A stretch of 64,000 nt of DNA, taken from Daphnia pulex. Lineage: Eukaryota > Arthropoda > Branchiopoda > Diplostraca > Daphniidae. Both the position numbers and the translations under genes were made by a program. Positions 50,206 through 60,954 of the stretch are shown here, one piece after another; the stretch's first letter is position 1; each line of letters starts with the position of its first letter. The stretch spans positions 2,852,001 through 2,916,000 of the forward strand of contig NC_060020.1 in the NCBI RefSeq assembly GCF_021134715.1. Direction: 5' to 3'. A model generated the notes under the pieces. It was not told where the DNA came from. It was given only the letters and a program-made list of their open reading frames with translations, and did not search any database.

Positions 50206-52392
50206 CTAATCAGACGAGCTTTTGCTTTTACTTCTGTCCCTCTTTGAGCGCTTGGAGGAACGCTTATGAGAAGTGGGACTCCGACTCCGACTTTTACTGC
50301 CTCGGTGACGACGTCTACGATCACTACGGTCTCTTTCTCCTCGGTCACGATCACGATCTCTTTCCCGGTCACGGCCACTTACACGCTCTTTGTCCTTATC
50401 CGAGCGTCGATCCCTGTGTAAGTTGAACGAAATATATCAATTGCATTTTCAGAAGAAGCTCGTCAACGTTTGATTTTCCTCTTACCGTTTGTCGCGATCT
50501 CGGTCTCTATCGCGGTCACGATCCCTTTCTCTGTCTTTGCCTCGATCCTTTTCCACTTCTTTTTCTTTTTCTCGGTCGTCTTTAGGGGAGCGACTGCGCG
50601 AGCTACGGCGCCTTCGACTGCTGCTGCTTATCCTATTTGCAAGGAAGAGCTAATCAAATGCTGTACGGAGATCGAGTACCACTTATATACAGTACCGAGA
50701 TTCTTCTCCAGGAACAGGAGGGGTCCCCAGGCTCTCTCTTCTTTGCTTTCCCGGTGGGTTCATTCCCATTGGTAGTGGTATTCCCATAGGTGGTGGTCCT
50801 CTCCAGTCCTAAGAGGAAAAAGTTATTTTTATTTTGTTTTGTTTTCTGTTATGGTCTTTAAAATCCTTACCGAAGATCCCCACTGTGAATCCTGAGTAGG
50901 TTCGTATTGGTAATAATCATCGCCAGGAGCTCCTGGGCCAGCCATGAACTCATTGGCGTAGGGATCAGGTACTATAGGTGGTGGTGGTAACATCATTGGT
51001 GGTGGAATTACTGGTGGCGGCATACCAAATGGAGGAGGTAGAGCCATATTTGGAAAACCAGGAGGAGGACGTGAGAAATCGATCGATACGGGAGGTTTCT
51101 CCACAGGAGCTTCAGGCTGATATTAAAATGAAATTTAAATAATAAACTTTAAAGTTTTTTGGTTGACTTTGGATGAATATTTTATTAAGGATACGGGGCC
51201 TTACCACTTCGGGAGGTTGCTCCTCCATAGAAGGAGCAGGTGAAACGCCTGATTCTGGTCGGCGTGAAGATAGATTCCCTCCACCAATGACATCAATGGC
51301 ACCAGCCATTTTGCGTGCTGGCGGAGGGCCTGCTTTTTTCACAACCACTGACCCCGCATATTTTGAATTTTCGTTAACCACTGATATCGGAATCGCTTGG
51401 GCCGGGGTCGCCATCATCTGAATCAAAAAATAATAATATCGTCTTTGAGCTTCATTTGTTTACGTATTTTATTACCTTGGGTGGGGGTCCTAATCCAAGG
51501 CTAGCCGGAACACCAGCCCCAGACTCCATACGGGATCGCCTTTGTCTCTCACAATATGCTTGCCACGTTATTTCATTGAAACCGTAATTAAAATAATCAG
51601 TGATATCAGCACCAGGCTTCCTCCAAGGTTTATCTTCCAGCGAATCCAAACTAAATTCATGTGCTGGTACACCGTTAATCGCCATTGAGCCTTCGAACTC
51701 TTCCACAGTGAACTTAAGATAAGATACATATGTTAAAAACAAACTCTTGCATCAAACATGATGTAGCTCAATGTATACTTTGCTCTTTTCCCCCAATCCT
51801 TGTGCCGTTGTTCCAGCTGTTCCTCTTTTGACATTAAAACCAGCATAAGCTGCTGGGCCAGATTTTATGTCACCAATCGTGATTTGTACGTCATCATCAC
51901 TTTCATCATCCTCATCGTCATCATTGTCTTGATCTTCATCTTGTCTCTCATCCTTTTCTTCGTTAGTCTCTGCAGCTTCTTCTGGATCTTTTACAATAGA
52001 AAATACAGGATGTTAAAACTGTTATGGGAAAACCAGACAAGCGATTCAACACAGGGAAAGAGACAAGGGATAATAGTTGAAGAACTTTTCCATAATTAAA
52101 AATGTACATGAAATTACCATAGCCTTCTCCAGCGTATTCCGTATTTCCGTCATTTCTGTCTATGGCAATATGATCTTCATTTTCGATTTCGTACATTTCT
52201 CCATTACCGGTGGTGTCTTGGTCGATTTTTCCATCATCGCCCTGAAAAAAAAAGAGACAAGTATCAATTTCAGTTGACGAACAATAATTTTTTTTTTAAA
52301 CTCACGTATTCATCTGGTAACTGTTCCGAGGAATAAGGGAATTGTGAATTAGAATTATCTGCCTCATCTGGGTGCCGGACAGTGTCGGCCAT
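50206..52392 (-). CDS. Fip1: FIP1, pre-mRNA 3'-end processing factor (527 aa)
   Basis: Nine exons in transcript order: 52306-52392, 52118-52241, 51779-51987, 51476-51712, 51205-51417, 50871-51116, 50696-50808, 50486-50632, 50206-50413. All phases agree. An acidic N-terminus (long Asp/Glu stretch in exon 3) is followed by [11 protein letters not shown] and the Fip1 signature [20 protein letters not shown] (exon 4). A Pro-rich middle (exons 6-7) and an Arg/Asp/Glu and Arg/Ser-rich C-terminus come last. By family knowledge it is a nuclear CPSF subunit that tethers poly(A) polymerase and binds U-rich RNA near the poly(A) signal. The order matches animal FIP1L1. It lies head to head with XAB2. Confidence 0.95.
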
Positions 52393-52728
52393 ATTCGGTT
52401 GTAAACAGCAGAAGACCCCACTTCAATTTAGGCCTGAGGGGACAAACAACAGCGAATGTACGCTTGTGGCTTGTCGGCTGTCGCTGTTTCACATCAAACG
52501 CAAAAATAAGGTATTTTTACTATAAAAACTTGTGATAATCCATTTTTATAATGATCTCGTTATATAAAAAGACGCTATTAGGGACAAAATTCAACTTTAA
52601 TTTGGGTTAGACGTAAGTGTGCAACTTGGCAACACTTCACCCGGCAGACGTGCATTTACGTTTGGTTCGTAAATTTATTTGTTAAATTTTATTTGAGCCG
52701 AGTGGCTGCGAGAAAATTCATAAACAAA
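52393..52728. promoter_or_regulatory. Probable bidirectional promoter of FIP1 and XAB2
   Basis: Only 336 bp separate the two start codons, so both promoters and 5' UTRs must fit here. I see no convincing TATA box, as is usual for divergent housekeeping pairs. Confidence 0.7.
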
Positions 52729-55700
52729 ATGGATAAAAGTATAGGGAAGAAAACTGGAGACATTGTTTTGGTAATAATACATTGTTTTATATTGAAGTTG
52801 ACTAATAGGTTTTAACAATATGTCTTCTGTCTTTAAAGTGTGAAGAAGATTTAGCGTATGAAGAGGAGATTCTACGGAACCCTTACTCTGTCAAACATTG
52901 GCTTCGCTATTGCGAGTTCAAAAAGGATGCCCCTCCTGTTGTTGTCAATTTGATTTATGAGAGAGCTTTGAAGGAAATGCCTGGCAGGTTCGTTTGATTG
53001 GTTCTTGTAGTAGTACATAGTAAATAAGTTTGTACTCATTTTCAACTATCCACATGTTTGTCTCTTCACAGTTACAAACTATGGTACAGTTATCTCTGCC
53101 TAAGAAGGAAGCAAACTAAAGGTCGCTGTATAACAGATCCACTGTATGAAGATGCCAACAATACTTTTGAAAGAGCATTGGTATTCATGCACAAGGTATC
53201 TTAAATGCCAATTATATTATTATCACACATTATTAAATACCATGTTTTTAATGAATACCATAGATGCCAAGGATTTGGATGGACTATTGCAAGTTTCTGA
53301 CTCTTCAACAGAAGATTACCACTACGAGAAAGGTCTTTGACCGTGCTCTAAGAGCCTTGCCAATCACCCAGCATTCCAGAATTTGGCCCCTCTACTTGAA
53401 GTTTGTTAAAATGCATCCAATACCAGAAACAGCTGTTCGAGTTTTCCGTCGTTTTCTTAAACTATCGACCGAAGATGCAGAGGAATTTGTCGATTACTTA
53501 AAATCTATTGACAGACTTGATGAGGCAGCTGTTAAACTTGCCCAGATTGTGAACAAGGACAGCTTTGTTTCGAAGACAGGAAAATCAAACCACCAACTGT
53601 GGAATGAACTGTGCGAACTTAATTCGAAAAATCCCAAGCAAATTAAAAGTCTTAACGTGGATGCAATCATTCGAGGAGGTCTTCGACGGTGAGTGTCTGG
53701 AAAAAAATTAAATGCAAATATTTTTACAAACATAGGAATAATTTACTGGATTCTTATGTAGGTACACTGATCAACTTGGCCAGCTTTGGAATTCCCTTGC
53801 CGATTACTATATTAGAAGTGGTTTGTTTGAAAGAGCAAGAGATATTTACGAAGAAGCCATTCAGACAGTTACTACAGTACGAGACTTCACACAGGTAAAA
53901 TACTTTGTGGTCGTCTTATTTAATGCGAATCAAGTTAACGTTTTTCTGATTTACGACAGGTGTTTGATGCCTATGCCCAGTTTGAAGAGTTGAATTTGAA
54001 TCATATGATGGAAGAGATTGGTCAGAAACCTAATCCTACAGAAGACGATGATATTGAAGTTGAGTTGAGGATGGCCCGCTTTGAGGATTTAATGGATCGC
54101 CGGCCCTTGCTATTGAATTCTGTTCTTTTACGTCAAAACCCCCATAATGTCGCCGAGTGGCATAAACGAGTCCAGCTTTATGAGGGCAAACCTCATGAAG
54201 TTATCAATACTTTTACCGAGGCTGTCCAGACAGTCGATCCAAAGCAGGCCATTGGAAAGGTGCACACGCTGTGGGTCGACTTTGCCAAATTTTATGAGAA
54301 AAATGATCAGATTGACGATTCACGGATAGTTTTCGAAAAAGCTACGCATGTAAGTTGTTTTTGCAGTGCATTAAAAGCCTTTGATCCCCTCATCATTTTT
54401 GTGTCACTTTAAAGGTGAAATACGTGAAAGTTGATGAACTGGCGACTGTTTGGTGCGAGTGGGCCGAGATGGAGATCCGAAATTCTCATTTCCAAGAAGC
54501 TCTCAAGTTAATGCACCGTGTTACAACTCCTCCTGCACGCAAAATTAATTACCATGATGACGCCGAACAAGTGCAAACACGTGTTCATAAGTCACTGAAG
54601 GTATTTTATATTTTTAGCCACTTCCATTCTAATGATCTCTCTACGATTGTCACATTTTTATTTTCTAGATTTGGGGTTTGTACGCTGATCTTGAAGAAAG
54701 CTTTGGTACTTTCAAAACATGCAAGGCCGTGTATGACCGTATCCTCGAGTTGAAAATTGCAACACCGCAAATCATTATGAACTATGCCATCTTTTTGGAG
54801 GAAAATAACTACTTTGAAGAAGCTTTTAAAGCTTACGAACGTGGCGTTGCTCTTTTCAAATGGCCCAACGTGTACGACATCTGGAACACCTATCTCTCAA
54901 AGTTTTTGAAACGCTACGGCGGCTCAAAATTGGAACGAGCTCGAGATCTCTTTGAACAGTGTCTTGAGGGATGTCCGAATAAGTTTGCCAAGACTTTCTT
55001 TATGCTCTACGCTAAACTCGAAGAGGAACACGGCTTAGCCCGTCACGCTATGAACGTTTACGAGAGAGCCACCAAAGCTGTGCCAGCAAATGAGCGCTTT
55101 GACATGTACAATATGTACATAAAGAAGGCATCCGAGATTTATGGTGTGACCAAGACGCGCCACATCTATGAACGATCCATCGAAGAGCTACCCGATCACC
55201 AGGCTAGGGAAATGTGTTTGCGATTTGCCGATTTGGAGCGCAAATTGGGAGAAATTGACAGAGCCCGTGCTGTATACGGACATTGCAGCCAAATGTGCGA
55301 CCCCAGAGTTGCGCCTGAATTTTGGAAGGTATCTTATCTTTTATTCAATTCCGTCCTAGAAAGTTATTCACCCATCATTTTTTTTAGGTTTGGAAAGAGT
55401 TTGAAATTCGCCATGGCAACGAAGATACGATGCGGGAAATGCTTCGAATCAAACGCAGCGTGCAGGCAACATATAATACACAGGTAAAGTCTCAACCTGA
55501 TGAGTTTGAAGCCGATCTTAATTTTCTTGTTACATTTTTCGCTTTTAGATCAATATGATGTCAGCTCAAATGTTAGCTGCTGCGACCAACACTGCCGAAG
55601 CGGCGGCTGCTTCTCAGGATAGCATGAAAATGCTAGATGCAGAAGCTGAAGAATCTCGCCCTCCAGTGGTAATGAAACTCGTTACATTTCTCTTTATCTT

Positions 55701-55972
55701 CTTTTAATGCAATTTTTACAATTTATCAGCCTGTTGCCAAGCCTCTGGCGCGAGCTGGGAGCAACATCATGTTCGTCCGGAGTGAAACTCAGCCTGGTTC
55801 CGCAACCGAGGACATCCCTGCTGCTGCTGCTAACCCTGACGAAATCGACATTGATCAAGATGGAGACGATGACGAGGAAGAAGAGGAAGCTACCATTGAA
55901 GAACAGCAAGTTCCACGTCAAGTCTTTGGTAGCTTGAAAAAGGATGAAGAAGATGAAGAAGAAGCCCAATAA
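52729..55972 (+). CDS. Xab2: XAB2/SYF1, HAT-repeat pre-mRNA splicing factor (855 aa)
   Basis: Exons: 52729-52770, 52839-52987, 53072-53195, 53264-53688, 53762-53894, 53960-54349, 54415-54600, 54669-55328, 55388-55483, 55549-55668, 55730-55972. Phases agree and the total is 2568 bp. The protein consists of tandem HAT repeats (aromatic pairs such as [32 protein letters not shown]) and ends in an acidic tail. Family-specific stretches include [30 protein letters not shown] and [16 protein letters not shown]. By family knowledge it is a scaffold of the spliceosomal NTC/IBC complex and also acts in transcription-coupled repair through XPA. The length equals that remembered for the human protein. 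The first exon (14 codons) is the least conserved part. Confidence 0.96.
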
Positions 55973-56277
55973 CGAGTAACGTAAAAGAAGTTTTGAACGT
56001 ATTCCATCGCTCAATACATGAGTTTTCTTTACAGAAAAGGTACTGTGCATTTTAATTTCACTAGTAATTACTGATAAACGTTTATTAAGACATTAATTTA
56101 AGGCTGCGTTCACGACAACGCATACAAATAATTACAACATAGACGATCTTTCTGCCAAGGCATAAACGTTTGTCGGGAATATTGCGTAATATCAAGTAAA
56201 TTGACTTGAGCTGAGCCAATTACGTCGTACGAAGAAGTGCGAAACAGAAGAACACGATAGATAGATCACGTAGCAAT
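55973..56277. other. Convergent 3' region between XAB2 and peptide gene 1
   Basis: No gene is seen. It must hold the XAB2 poly(A) site and that of the minus-strand peptide gene; TTTATT (minus-strand AATAAA) lies near 56079. Confidence 0.5.
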
Positions 56278-56635
56278 TTATCCTCGATGCATACCGCGAC
56301 CGGACATTCTTGAACGAGTGCGGCTACCGGTGTAGTATCTGCGGCCGGGTATGGCTTCAGCAGTGTCTAGATCAGCAATATTAGCATGCACGTTGGCGAT
56401 ATTTGCATATATGCTGGGGTTGGCTTCAAAGTTCTGGGGTGCTGCCATGATCACCGAACAAGAAATGGCGAAAACCAAGAGTAGGGAAACGACCTAATTA
56501 TAACAGAACAATTATAACTTATTGTTACATAAATGTTTAACATGTGACATTTACGTTACAATGCGGTTATCAAATATTGCATTGATGATAACTAAAAGAG
56601 TTTTCTTTGAATTTTTGTGTTTTACGTACCTTCAT
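56278..56635 (-). CDS. Small secreted peptide precursor 1 (73 aa)
   Basis: Exon 1 is 56630-56635 (MK only) and exon 2 is 56278-56493, joined in phase 0. A signal peptide (VVSLLLVFAISCSVIMAA) is followed by an Asn/Ala-rich pro-region with an internal ANIANVHANIADL repeat, then DTAEAIPGRRYY and a very basic end, TRSRMSGRGMHRG. The C-terminal Gly could serve amidation, and GRR is a possible dibasic cleavage site. It belongs with the gene at 57702-58043, sharing the MK mini-exon, the (A/S)E(A/S)IP motif, a basic C-terminus and a final Gly. I recognise no named family; an antimicrobial or signalling peptide is plausible. Confidence 0.75.
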
Positions 56636-56722
56636 TGCGATTGAGTGAGAGATTTTTTTTTAGCTAGTGTTCGTTCAACAGCTTTGACTTTCTATATGAC
56701 ACGCTTAAGGCCCTCCACGGCT

Positions 56723-56729
56723 TATTTAT
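56723..56729 (-). promoter_or_regulatory. TATA box of peptide gene 1
   Basis: ATAAATA on the minus strand lies 88-94 bp upstream of the ATG at 56635, a spacing like that of the neighbouring peptide gene. Confidence 0.55.
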
Positions 56730-57701
56730 CCTGGACAGAGTTCCCGGAGGGGAAATCTTTCAGGTGTAGAAGGAGTTTCCTTTCGTCTGGACCGGATTGT
56801 GCTAAGATGGGCCTAACTATAAAACGTTATCAGATGTATTGTGAAACACGTACAGTAAACAATATGAGACCTTCTAAACAGATCAAGGGCATTATCATAA
56901 AGTCATAAACGGTCTTGTCCTTCATAATGACGCGCGGTAAATGTTTCGACCATTTTGTGCGAAAATCCCATCGTCTCGAGCTTTTACCTTGACACTGTAC
57001 GACGGATGGCTAAAACATGTGCAATTATTTGTCGGAATTGAATCACCGATGTACCAGGAATAGTGGGAAAGCGTAAAGATTTATCGGGAATTTAATGATT
57101 ATTCATTGGTTATTGGATTTTTTTTTTCGCCTATGAAATTTGTCGATTTTTTTCGTCGTCTGTCCTACTTTTGATTTGTAGGATTTTACTTCTCAGGGAA
57201 ACACCAAACTCTAAAGAACAGGAAACGACCGTATGTATTTCCCACACATTCTGTTTTACTCGGCGATTCAAATGTACGAAAGGTTAGCTAGTCCTTCCAC
57301 TGCCGGGGAAACTTGGCGCAATAAAAGCAAGTGTCAATGCAGGAAGTGTATATTTAATGCACAATATCGTATTACATGCCGATTAATACTGGATCACCCT
57401 GAAGTTACCCTTGAAAGGCTTTCAATTGGGAATACGCAATTCGTTTAACATTTTATCGTGGTTTCAAGTCCGAATACATTTTTCGCAGGTTTCACGATAT
57501 AAACGTTAGCACATGAAAAAAAAATGAAACGTGAAGATATAAAGTACATTTCAGTACGTATCTTCGTGAGTCATTAAAATTGTTGCGTTTCAAAGATTCA
57601 GGACACAAAAATAAGGTCAGTAAATTTCCCTGCAACTATGAGTTAAATCAGGTTTGTCCAGAAAGATTATCACTCTCATCAAATTGGAGAAACTTGTCCC
57701 G
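56730..57701. other. Intergenic between peptide genes 1 and 2
   Basis: AT-rich DNA with no supported gene. Short open frames near 56645 and 57233 on the plus strand have no protein character I recognise. Confidence 0.5.
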
Positions 57702-58043
57702 TCATCCGACAACGCGATGGTGCGTGTGCCTTGTCCCGAGGTAAGGATGGCCGCGGTTGCGACTTGGATATCTTCCGTATGGTATCGATTCAGAACCCTC
57801 GAGATCAGTTTGTATGATGGGATTTGATTCAAGTCTAGCTGCTTCAATTAACACGTTAAAGCAGATGGCGAAGAGAACGAAGAGAAGTGAAAATATCTGC
57901 GAGCAATGCGAAGCAATTAGAACAAATAATTAAAATTAACAAAAAAATATTATCTATTTTCGCAATGCTATATATAATATCTTTTTGGAAATTTGTATGT
58001 AGCACTATCTTTATAATCAAACTATTTTACTGCCTACCTTCAT
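57702..58043 (-). CDS. Small secreted peptide precursor 2 (66 aa)
   Basis: Exon 1 is 58038-58043 (MK only) and exon 2 is 57702-57896, in phase 0. A signal peptide (IFSLLFVLFAICFNVLIEAA) is followed by a short acidic pro-region, then GSESIPYGRYPSRNRG and a His/Arg-rich end, THHRVVG. The longer open frame on the same strand (57617-57847) is in another reading phase and lacks a signal peptide, so I prefer the spliced frame. Exon plan, the SESIP motif and the terminal Gly tie it to precursor 1. Function is unknown; a secreted basic peptide is all the sequence supports. Confidence 0.72.
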
Positions 58044-58115
58044 TGCGATGAACAGAAGAGGATTTCTCCACTCGAACTGAGATTTCTTTTATGATCAAAA
58101 GTAACCTCAACAATG

Positions 58116-58123
58116 CTTATATA
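58116..58123 (-). promoter_or_regulatory. TATA box of peptide gene 2
   Basis: TATATAAG on the minus strand lies 73-80 bp upstream of the ATG at 58043. Confidence 0.65.
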
Positions 58124-58960
58124 GCTGCTGATATAACAGGTAGTCTAGCTTCAAGCCTCAATCGAGTTTGTGAAATTCGGGAATCTGGAAGACCGGCTAG
58201 AAGGTGTAAAGTTGATTTCGAAATTGTTCAGTGAGAGGAGGGATGAGAAAAAGTGTAGTCGTAGCTGCGAGAGGAGAGAAAGTTAAAAGCTCACATTGCG
58301 TACGTCATGGCACCGTTTTTACAAGAAAAGGCATTGACCGGCTACAAAACTTGCAGACTATGTAAATTCCCTGTGGTTGTTATACGGTGATTCTAGAACC
58401 CAATTTGGACACGGACTTTTTTCCAGGTCATTTTTCTTACAATAAGCAAAAAGCCAATCAACAAAAAAACAATCAACAGATTTTTATGATTGAACGTTAA
58501 TTCCTGTTCTTGTTAGATTTTTCTAGAAATAACTTAACAGAAGGAATCGTAGTCATACTGTCTACGAGAATCCTGTATCCAAGCCAGCTGACCATGTAAA
58601 CACAATGGCGTACGCTGTCGTCATTTTTTAAATGGTATATTCTGATGTAGACGGAACTCGATCGCCTTGATTCCGTTGCCCTTGCAGCACCATTTTTTAG
58701 TCTTTGATAATTAATTGGCATGATTTTTTTTTTGCAATGCATTGCTCATTCATTCACTCTAGTGTGAATGTGGTTTTGACGGAGTAAAAACTCGCAAATT
58801 GCCGAGACAAATATGAATGAGAAAAAGTCGGTCGGTGAATTAATTGGTTGGCTTGCAATTGAAAATTTTTTGCCGACTTTTAATCAAATCTGTCAACTAC
58901 TAGTTAGAAGTTTTTAGTGTGTGAAGGGCATTGATATAAGATAAGCCAGCGTATCGGATG
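58124..58960. other. Intergenic between peptide genes 2 and 3
   Basis: No gene is supported. A minus-strand open frame with a true ATG (58497-58742, 81 codons) has no signal peptide, splice signs or family match. Confidence 0.45.
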
Positions 58961-59260
58961 TCATCCAGTAATGCGGTAGGGATTTCTTGTTCCACTGCAT
59001 ACGGATAAAGACGACGGTAGCGCCCCAGGACTGTTTCTATAGTAAAAGCGGTTACATAATATAAACTTACCTAAAAAGTGAGACCCTGAAAACGACTCAA
59101 CATGTAGGTCAAAAACGTACGGTATAGCTTCCGCAGTGTCGGGATCAGGAAGGTCACTTGCATTGATGGTGGGCTTAGCCTGGAGTTGTGCTGCCGCGAC
59201 TAGCATCAAACAGGCAAAAATGAAAAGGAAGAAAAGTGCCTTTGTCAATGACGAAAACAA
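58961..59260 (-). pseudogene. Third member of the small peptide cluster, broken or unresolved
   Basis: On the minus strand, the acceptor ACAAAG at about 59240 would open a signal-peptide exon (ALFFLFIFACLMLVAAA) followed by ASDLPDPDTAEAIP, clearly related to the DTAEAIP of precursor 1. No ATG exists in this frame, and no MK mini-exon with a donor is found upstream, although a TATATAAG box lies at 59510-59517. Downstream two models compete. Donor GTACGT at 59120 to acceptor 59037 gives a tail ending RNPYRITG. A stronger donor, GTAAGT at 59070, would give GRYRRLYPY, closer to the relatives, but needs an intron of only 34-40 bp. A decaying paralog is the simplest reading. Confidence 0.5.
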
Positions 59261-59509
59261 AAAAGGAATAAGCCATCAGGTTTTCAAATCTATTGTGCTA
59301 TCCTTGTCGTTTTTGTAACACAATGTACGAAAATGGAAACTGGGATCCATGTAATAAGTTGTCCCGTCTGTGAGCCAACCAATCAATTTGTCGTTAAGCT
59401 GGTTATAGTTGAAATAGAAAGTACTGCTAATCAGCTGTTTTATAATTGAGAACTTGGGGTTTTCCAAGCACTTCTCCGAGCTATTGTTCCAGAATATGTG
59501 TGCCGTAAG

Positions 59510-59517
59510 CTTATATA
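59510..59517 (-). promoter_or_regulatory. TATA box upstream of third peptide copy
   Basis: TATATAAG on the minus strand is identical to the box of peptide gene 2. It suggests that the third copy once was, or still is, transcribed. Confidence 0.5.
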
Positions 59518-60207
59518 TTGTTAACTAGGTTCAGTTGCTGATAATATGTTTTATACTCATTTACGCATATGATTATGACGCAGGGAAAAGGTAAAACTTT
59601 TACATGGGGAAAACCAACCCAATTCCTTGATTGTAGGTTAACAACAAACAAGGACGCTACAGACGCCGAGCTATAAGGCTATAGGCTATAGGGGATGGGG
59701 GGATTGGGTGAGGTGGTCATTCATCTCCCGACTTTTTCGTAATGCAAATGATTTTCTTCGTCTTTCCTAGTGCTATCTACCTTTTCTACAAACAAACATG
59801 CGTTTGTACAATCACTAGAAAACAACTTGTCTTCGCTCTCTTCAGAAGCTCATCTAAATTTTCAGGACGTTCAATCCCCTAAGAACCACGGTTTTTGCGC
59901 CAGACAAGAGAGAACAGGAGAAAGGAGAAGAAATACAGATTTTATGAGAAAGTCGGCCATTGTTTTTTTCTTCTGCTTCTGTATAGCTGAAATAAAAAAA
60001 AAAACAAATGTTTTCAATGGATACGACAAGGAAACTTTTTTTATCTCGATATTATTTTTCGATTTTTCCTCTTGACACGGTAAACGAATTCCGTTGAACT
60101 AAATCTAGACGTTTATAGTGCGTATTTTCAATAAGCAAACATGGCAAGTCCCGTTCCAGGATACAATAGTGGTGTGGTCGATACGATTGCGGCATCAAGG
60201 TTTCCAA
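59518..60207. other. Intergenic upstream of peptide gene 4
   Basis: No gene is supported. An open frame at 59770-60075 is T/A-rich and without recognisable protein character. Confidence 0.5.
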
Positions 60208-60213
60208 TATAAA
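60208..60213 (+). promoter_or_regulatory. TATA box of peptide gene 4
   Basis: TATAAA lies 84-89 bp upstream of the ATG at 60297; a start near 60235 would give a 5' UTR of about 60 bp. Confidence 0.6.
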
Positions 60214-60296
60214 CTCTCCGGGGCGTCTAGTCAATGGCATATGTTGACGGAGCACGACACGGATCAGCTACGAACTGACCAGTAGGCCATTACAAA

Positions 60297-60620
60297 ATGG
60301 GAAAATTAACGGTAAGTTGTGAAATTTGGAGTAAATTTTTTTTCGTGAAAATTTCCAGTAATTTTAAATTGGTTTCAAAGACACTTTTGTATGTCATGGG
60401 GATCTTGGTGATCCTGACCTGTCACAAAGTCAACTCCGGACCGATCGGATTAGAATACGACGTTGAAGGCGATCTTAGTGCGCCATTGACGCAACGAGAT
60501 GCTCGTTTCTTCGGATTTGGAAACAAAATTGCAGACTACAGCCCATACAATTACTACGGCTATGGCTACCGTCCGTTCTGGGGAAATTTTGGAGGCTATC
60601 TGGGTTTCTTTGGAAGATAG
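60297..60620 (+). CDS. Small secreted Gly/aromatic-rich peptide precursor (84 aa)
   Basis: Exon 1 is 60297-60311 (MGKLT) and exon 2 is 60381-60620, in phase 0. A signal peptide (TLLYVMGILVILTCHKVNSG) is followed by an acidic pro-region (LEYDVEGDLSAPLTQRDAR), then FFGFGNK and a Tyr/Gly/Phe-rich end, YNYYGYGYRPFWGNFGG and YLGFFGR. The final Gly-Arg is the classic amidation signal and would leave ...YLGFF-amide. The composition recalls Gly/Tyr-rich antimicrobial peptides and some neuropeptide-like proteins, but I recognise no named family. Like the other small precursors here it has a tiny first coding exon and a TATA box. An AATAAA follows at 60651. Confidence 0.75.
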   Translation: MGKLTVSCEIWSKFFFVKISSNFKLVSKTLLYVMGILVILTCHKVNSGPIGLEYDVEGDLSAPLTQRDARFFGFGNKIADYSPYNYYGYGYRPFWGNFGGYLGFFGR

Positions 60621-60650
60621 TGAACAGGAGTGAACGGCTTTGACCTCGCC

Positions 60651-60656
60651 AATAAA
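60651..60656 (+). terminator. Polyadenylation signal of peptide gene 4
   Basis: AATAAA lies 31 bp past the stop codon; another AATAAA-like motif follows near 60692. Confidence 0.55.
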
Positions 60657-60954
60657 TTATTTGAGAAATAATTAATTATTTAACGAATTCTGAATAAACA
60701 ACTTTTTTAATGCCTGTTGAAGGTTTTCATTTAAAGAACTAGTGTACTCATAATATGACAGAAAATATTTTGACTACAGCGTATGCATTTTTTAAAGTAA
60801 ATATTACGATGTTTATATTTATAAGTGCTTACACCGCCCTTTATGTGTTCTACTTTCAAATTTCCTTTTTCAGATTGACTCGTAGGTTATTTATGGATTC
60901 ACACGTCTTGCAAGTCACTAATCTTATTTTTTTTTAAAGATTTATCGGAGAAAT
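60657..60954. other. Convergent 3' region before argininosuccinate synthase
   Basis: AT-rich, no gene seen. It contains the 3' UTRs of the convergent peptide gene and the synthase gene. Confidence 0.5.

Noticed and set aside
57617..57847. 76-codon minus-strand frame at peptide gene 2
   Set aside because: It has no signal peptide and ignores the splice sites; the overlapping spliced frame gives a full precursor.
58497..58742. 81-codon minus-strand open frame with a true ATG
   Set aside because: No signal peptide, domain or splice evidence; kept only as a remote possibility.
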